DNA of 22,485 nucleotides, from assembly GCA_902477055.1 (NCBI GenBank), contig CABSFY010000032.1, positions 1 through 22,485 on the forward strand. The letters run 5' to 3'. Of this stretch, positions 19,755 through 22,485 are shown one piece after another. How positions within the stretch are numbered: the stretch's first letter is position 1; every line of letters begins with the position of its first letter. Position numbers and translations under genes: made by a program. The notes beneath the pieces were generated by a model. The model was not told where the DNA came from. It made no database searches and worked only from the letters and a program-made list of their open reading frames with translations. This DNA is from an uncultured Eubacteriales bacterium. GTDB lineage: Bacteria; Bacillota; Clostridia; Oscillospirales; Oscillospiraceae.

Positions 19755-21925
19755 TGGGAAAGGCTCTGGTATTGGCGGAGAAGCCCTCCGTCGGGCGGGA
19801 GCTGGCCCGTGTTCTGGGCTGCAAGCGCGGCGGCGAGGGCTATCTCGAGGGCGACCGGTACGTCGTCACGTGGGCGCTGGGGCATCTGGTCACGCTGGCC
19901 GACCCCGACGTGTATGAGAAAAAATGGGAAAAATGGGACATGGCCGACCTGCCCATGCTCCCGCAGAGCATGAAGCTCGTCGTCATCCCGCAGACGGGAC
20001 AGCAGTTTCGCGTCGTGCAGGGTCTGATGAAGCGCGGGGACATCTCCGAGCTGATTATCGCCACGGATGCCGGGCGCGAGGGTGAGCTGGTGGCCCGCTG
20101 GATCATGCAGAAGGCGGGCTGGAGGAAGCCGACGCGACGGCTGTGGATCTCGTCGCAGACCGACCGGGCCATCAAGGAGGGCTTCGCCCATCTGCGTCCG
20201 GCGGCGGAATACGACAACCTGTTCCGCTCGGCACAGGCGCGGAGCGAGGCAGACTGGCTCGTCGGCCTGAACGTCACACGCGCCCTGACCTGCCGCCACA
20301 ACGCGCAGCTCTCGGCCGGACGCGTGCAGACCCCGACGCTGGCGCTGATCGTGCAGCGCGAGAAGGAGATCCGCAGCTTCGTGCCGAAGGAGTTCTGGGG
20401 CGTGCGCCTGAGGGCAGGCGGCTTCAACGCGGTCTGGCGCGACAAGAACAACAATTCCCGCACGTTTGACCGGGCGCTGGCGGAAAAAATCGCCGCCGCC
20501 TGCCGCAGCGGAGAGGCGACGGTGACGCGGGTGCGGAAAATGCGCCGCATGACCCCGCCGCCCGCCGCCTACGACCTGACGGAATTGCAGCGCGACGCGA
20601 ACAAAAAATATGCGTACTCCGCGAAGGAAACGCTCAATCTCATGCAGTCGCTTTATGAGCAGCACAAGCTGCTGACCTACCCGCGCACGGACTCGCGCTA
20701 CATTTCCGACGACGTGGTCCCGACGCTGCCGGAGCGCATTCGCGCCGTGATGGTGGACAGCTACAAGCCGCTGGCGCAGCAGATCATGCGCGACCGGCCG
20801 CTCAAGACGAAATATCTCGTTAACAACGCCAAGGTCACAGACCACCACGCCATCATCCCGACGGAGGAAAGCCCCGAGCTGTGGCAGCTTACCGGGCCGG
20901 AACGGAACATTTACGATCTGGTCGTGCGGCGGTTTTTGGCGGTTTTGCTGCCGCCGTGCGAGTATGAGGAGGTCGATCTGACGCTTAACGCCGGCGGCCA
21001 GACCTTTACGGCCAGCGGCCGCATCGTCAAAACGCAGGGCTGGCGGGCTGCCTATGACCGCAGCTTCCAGCTCGACGAGGACGAAACGGACCAGCAGGCC
21101 CTCCCCGACGTGACGCAGGGCCAGCGGCTGAAGATTGCCGACGCACAGGTGACGAGCGGAAAAACGCCGCCCCCGCCGCGCTATACCGAGGCGACGCTCC
21201 TGACGGCCATGGAGCATCCGCAGGCGCAGGTCGAGGACAAGGCGCTGCGGAAAATTCTGGAGGAAACGAGCGGCCTCGGTACCCCGGCTACTCGCGCGGA
21301 CATCATCGAAAAGCTCTTTTCCGCATTTTATATCGAGCGGCGCGGCAAGGAGCTGGTTCCGACCTCGAAGGGCTTGCAGCTTGTGGAGCTGGCCCCGGAG
21401 GAGCTGCGCTCGGCGGCATTGACAGCGCAGTGGGAGGACCGCCTTGCCCGCATCGCCAAGGGGCAGGAGCGCGATACGAAGTTTGTCGAGGAAATGCGCG
21501 GCTACGCAGGCAAGCTCGTCGCGCAGGTCAAGGCCAGCGACGCAAAATACACCCACGACAATCAGACGCGCAAGACCTGCCCCGACTGCGGCAAATTCCT
21601 GCTGCTTGTCAAGGGAAAGCGCGGGGAAATGCTCGTCTGCCCCGACCGCGAATGCGGCTACCGCAAGAGCGTGACGCAGACGACGAACGCCCGCTGCCCG
21701 AACTGCTTCAAGAAAATGGAGCTGCGCGGCGAGGGCGAGAATCAGATGTTCGCCTGCGTCTGCGGCTACCGCGAAAAGCTCTCGGCCTTCAAGCAGCGCC
21801 GCGAGCAGGCCGGCGCGGGCAAGCGCGACGTTGCAAAATTCCTACAGCAGCAGGCTCCGGAAAAATCCGTCAACACCGGCATGGCCGACGCGCTGGCCAA
21901 ATGGCTGGAAGGTCAAAAGAAATAA
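19754..21925 (+). CDS. topB: DNA topoisomerase III (type IA)
   Basis: Single-strand-passing topoisomerase, 723 residues. The Toprim domain begins at the N-terminus with KALVLAEKPSVGRELA (E9) and has ATDAGREGELVARW (D105, E109, E111); a Gly replaces the second Asp of DxD, a variant I recall in TopB-type enzymes. SAQARSEADWLVGLNVTRALT (159-179) and LSAGRVQTPTLALI are family blocks. The catalytic tyrosine is Y309 in LLTYPRTDSRYIS. The C-terminus carries two zinc-ribbon pairs (CPDC...CPDREC and CPNC...CVC, about 595-672) followed by a basic segment. It starts on the last base of the cyclophilin stop codon and ends the operon. topA would be longer and differs around the tyrosine. Confidence 0.94.
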   Translation: MGKALVLAEKPSVGRELARVLGCKRGGEGYLEGDRYVVTWALGHLVTLADPDVYEKKWEKWDMADLPMLPQSMKLVVIPQTGQQFRVVQGLMKRGDISELIIATDAGREGELVARWIMQKAGWRKPTRRLWISSQTDRAIKEGFAHLRPAAEYDNLFRSAQARSEADWLVGLNVTRALTCRHNAQLSAGRVQTPTLALIVQREKEIRSFVPKEFWGVRLRAGGFNAVWRDKNNNSRTFDRALAEKIAAACRSGEATVTRVRKMRRMTPPPAAYDLTELQRDANKKYAYSAKETLNLMQSLYEQHKLLTYPRTDSRYISDDVVPTLPERIRAVMVDSYKPLAQQIMRDRPLKTKYLVNNAKVTDHHAIIPTEESPELWQLTGPERNIYDLVVRRFLAVLLPPCEYEEVDLTLNAGGQTFTASGRIVKTQGWRAAYDRSFQLDEDETDQQALPDVTQGQRLKIADAQVTSGKTPPPPRYTEATLLTAMEHPQAQVEDKALRKILEETSGLGTPATRADIIEKLFSAFYIERRGKELVPTSKGLQLVELAPEELRSAALTAQWEDRLARIAKGQERDTKFVEEMRGYAGKLVAQVKASDAKYTHDNQTRKTCPDCGKFLLLVKGKRGEMLVCPDRECGYRKSVTQTTNARCPNCFKKMELRGEGENQMFACVCGYREKLSAFKQRREQAGAGKRDVAKFLQQQAPEKSVNTGMADALAKWLEGQKK

Positions 21926-21950
21926 AAAACGCCGCAGGAGCGTTTGATAT

Positions 21951-21986
21951 GTACCCCCAATACCGGACTCCCGGCATTGGGGGTAC
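21951..21986. repeat. Near-perfect 36-base palindrome after topB
   Basis: GTACCCCCAATACCGG pairs with CCGGCATTGGGGGTAC across a 4-base loop, with one mismatch in 16. It lies 26 bases after the topB stop. No T-run follows, so it is not a standard terminator. Confidence 0.85.
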
Positions 21987-22034
21987 AGCTATATGAAATA
22001 CAGCTATGCGTACAAGCGGATGTGTGCTGATACT

Positions 22035-22065
22035 GATTCTTGATTAAAATATTGAATCAAGAATC
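22035..22065. repeat. 11-bp perfect AT-rich stem-loop
   Basis: GATTCTTGATT and AATCAAGAATC flank the 9-base AT-rich loop AAAATATTG. Confidence 0.8.
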
Positions 22066-22117
22066 CCATGTGCTGCGCACACTCGCATCGTGCGAATGCA
22101 CGCTGCGCCGTCTCATG

Positions 22118-22177
22118 CAGAATCTGACGCGCCGTTGGCGCTATAAAAAGCTCTTCAAGCTTTTTAACAGATTCTAG
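22118..22177. repeat. Nested stem-loop (outer stem with two inner hairpins)
   Basis: The outer arms AGAATCTG and CAGATTCT enclose GCGCC-gtt-GGCGC and AAAAAGCT-cttca-AGCTTTTT. The predicted shape is a three-way junction about 60 bases long. Confidence 0.7.
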
Positions 22178-22264
22178 TATGAATTATACCGCCAAGGGAA
22201 ACGGCCGGAAACGCCGGTGGGATTGCAAAACGGGATTTTCCCCTATTTTTTCCCAAATTGCAAC

Positions 22265-22303
22265 AGAACCCCCGCTTTCGCCGCATGAAAGCAGGGGTTC
22301 TTT
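22265..22303. repeat. Stem-loop GAACCCC...GGGGTTC
   Basis: AGAACCCC-c-GCTTTC pairs with GAAAGC-a-GGGGTTCT around GCCGCAT, followed by only three T. It could be a weak plus-strand terminator. Confidence 0.65.
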
Positions 22304-22315
22304 GACAGAACGGAA

Positions 22316-22340
22316 GCCCGTCGGCATCGCCGACGGGCTC
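22316..22340. repeat. 11-bp perfect GC-rich stem-loop
   Basis: AGCCCGTCGGC and GCCGACGGGCT flank a 3-base loop, ATC. It abuts the next palindrome with no spacer. Confidence 0.85.
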
Positions 22341-22380
22341 AGCTTGTCAAAAAAGTCCTCACGGACTTTTTTGACAAGCT
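22341..22380. terminator. 18-bp perfect palindrome, likely bidirectional terminator
   Basis: AGCTTGTCAAAAAAGTCC and GGACTTTTTTGACAAGCT flank the loop TCAC. The inner part, A6-GTCC-loop-GGAC-T6, is the layout of a two-way intrinsic terminator, but the stem continues through the T-run for eight more pairs, which is unusual. Confidence 0.65.
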
Positions 22381-22385
22381 GCTTT

Positions 22386-22429
22386 CAAAATTGCAAAATA
22401 GGAATAAGGAAGATTATTTTGCAATTTTG
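22386..22429. repeat. 15-bp perfect AT-rich inverted repeat
   Basis: CAAAATTGCAAAATA (22386-22400) and TATTTTGCAATTTTG (22415-22429) flank a 14-base loop. Confidence 0.85.
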
Positions 22430-22453
22430 CCCGCTGCGGCGGGGTTATTGAAC

Positions 22454-22484
22454 GTGAAAGGGAACCCTGACGGTTCCCTTTCAC
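22454..22484. repeat. 13-bp perfect stem-loop at the right edge
   Basis: GTGAAAGGGAACC and GGTTCCCTTTCAC flank the loop CTGAC. The window ends one base later, so whether a T-run follows is unknown. Confidence 0.8.
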
Positions 22485-22485
22485 A

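Larger units (their letters stand above)
21926..22485. other. Gene-free stretch packed with stem-loops
   Basis: About 560 bases with no frame that has a credible ribosome site or protein-like sequence; a 90-codon frame at 22179-22451 runs through the palindromes and is rejected. At least eight inverted repeats occur: 21951-21986, 22035-22065, 22118-22177 (with inner hairpins), 22265-22303, 22316-22340, 22341-22380, 22386-22429 and 22454-22484. A direct repeat TACAGCTAT lies at 21984 and 21999. The stretch probably includes the topB terminator and that of a gene beyond the right edge, but that accounts for only some of the structures. Confidence 0.75.

Noticed and set aside
20039..20100. Loss of the second Asp in the topB Toprim motif (TDAGREGE) as an inactive enzyme
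   Set aside because: This DxG variant is, to my knowledge, common in TopB-type enzymes, and the catalytic Tyr and other Toprim acids are present.
22179..22451. 90-codon open frame at the right end
   Set aside because: It runs through four palindromes, has no ribosome site, and the peptide is what the inverted repeats dictate.

Overview
The window looks like chromosomal DNA from a GC-rich member of the Clostridia, most likely Oscillospirales/Ruminococcaceae-like. The signs are the AtpZ/AtpI-BEFHA order, SLH-anchored secreted proteins, a RicT (YaaT) homologue next to holB, an L10-leader-controlled rplJL pair, strong AGGAGG ribosome sites with occasional TTG/GTG starts, and interspersed hairpin repeats of a kind common in gut Clostridia. 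The genus call is inference. No phage, IS transposase, CRISPR array or recognisable defence system is visible.

Layout. (1) 1-3948, minus strand: the promoter-proximal part of an F-type ATP synthase operon, atpZ-atpI-atpB-atpE-atpF-atpH-atpA; atpA runs off the left edge. The c subunit carries two carboxylates (E28 and E61) within an otherwise sodium-type site, so the enzyme may be Na+-coupled. (2) 4060-6680, plus: metY-metA, a two-gene route from homoserine to homocysteine. MetA carries Glu111, which predicts acetyl-CoA use and fits an O-acetylhomoserine sulfhydrylase partner. (3) 6718-6877: a tRNA-Thr(GGU) with its own promoter and terminator. (4) 6962-10079, plus: a possible 52-residue membrane peptide, then two secreted SLH-domain proteins, one with a CAP/SCP domain and one with an Ig-like domain and an M15-type peptidase. 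(5) 10115-11270, plus: rplJ-rplL under an L10 leader with an attenuator hairpin. (6) 11607-13039, plus: a third SLH protein with BspA-type leucine-rich repeats, bracketed by two near-identical repeat copies. (7) 13233-15699, minus: holB-ricT. (8) 15726-17472, minus: a translationally coupled DUF2156 / GNAT pair. (9) 17942-21925, plus: mnmA, a membrane-tethered zinc-ribbon cyclophilin and topB, all overlapping by 1-4 bases. (10) 21926-22485: no gene, but a dense series of perfect or near-perfect stem-loops.

Most content is housekeeping. The less ordinary material is the two-carboxylate c-ring, three SLH surface proteins within about 6 kb, the long basic tail on RicT, and the intergenic repeats. 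Two copies of one repeat carry a compensatory base-pair change, some repeats are nested inside one another, and one composite lies between the metY promoter and its start codon. All functional statements come from reading the sequence; no search or folding was run.
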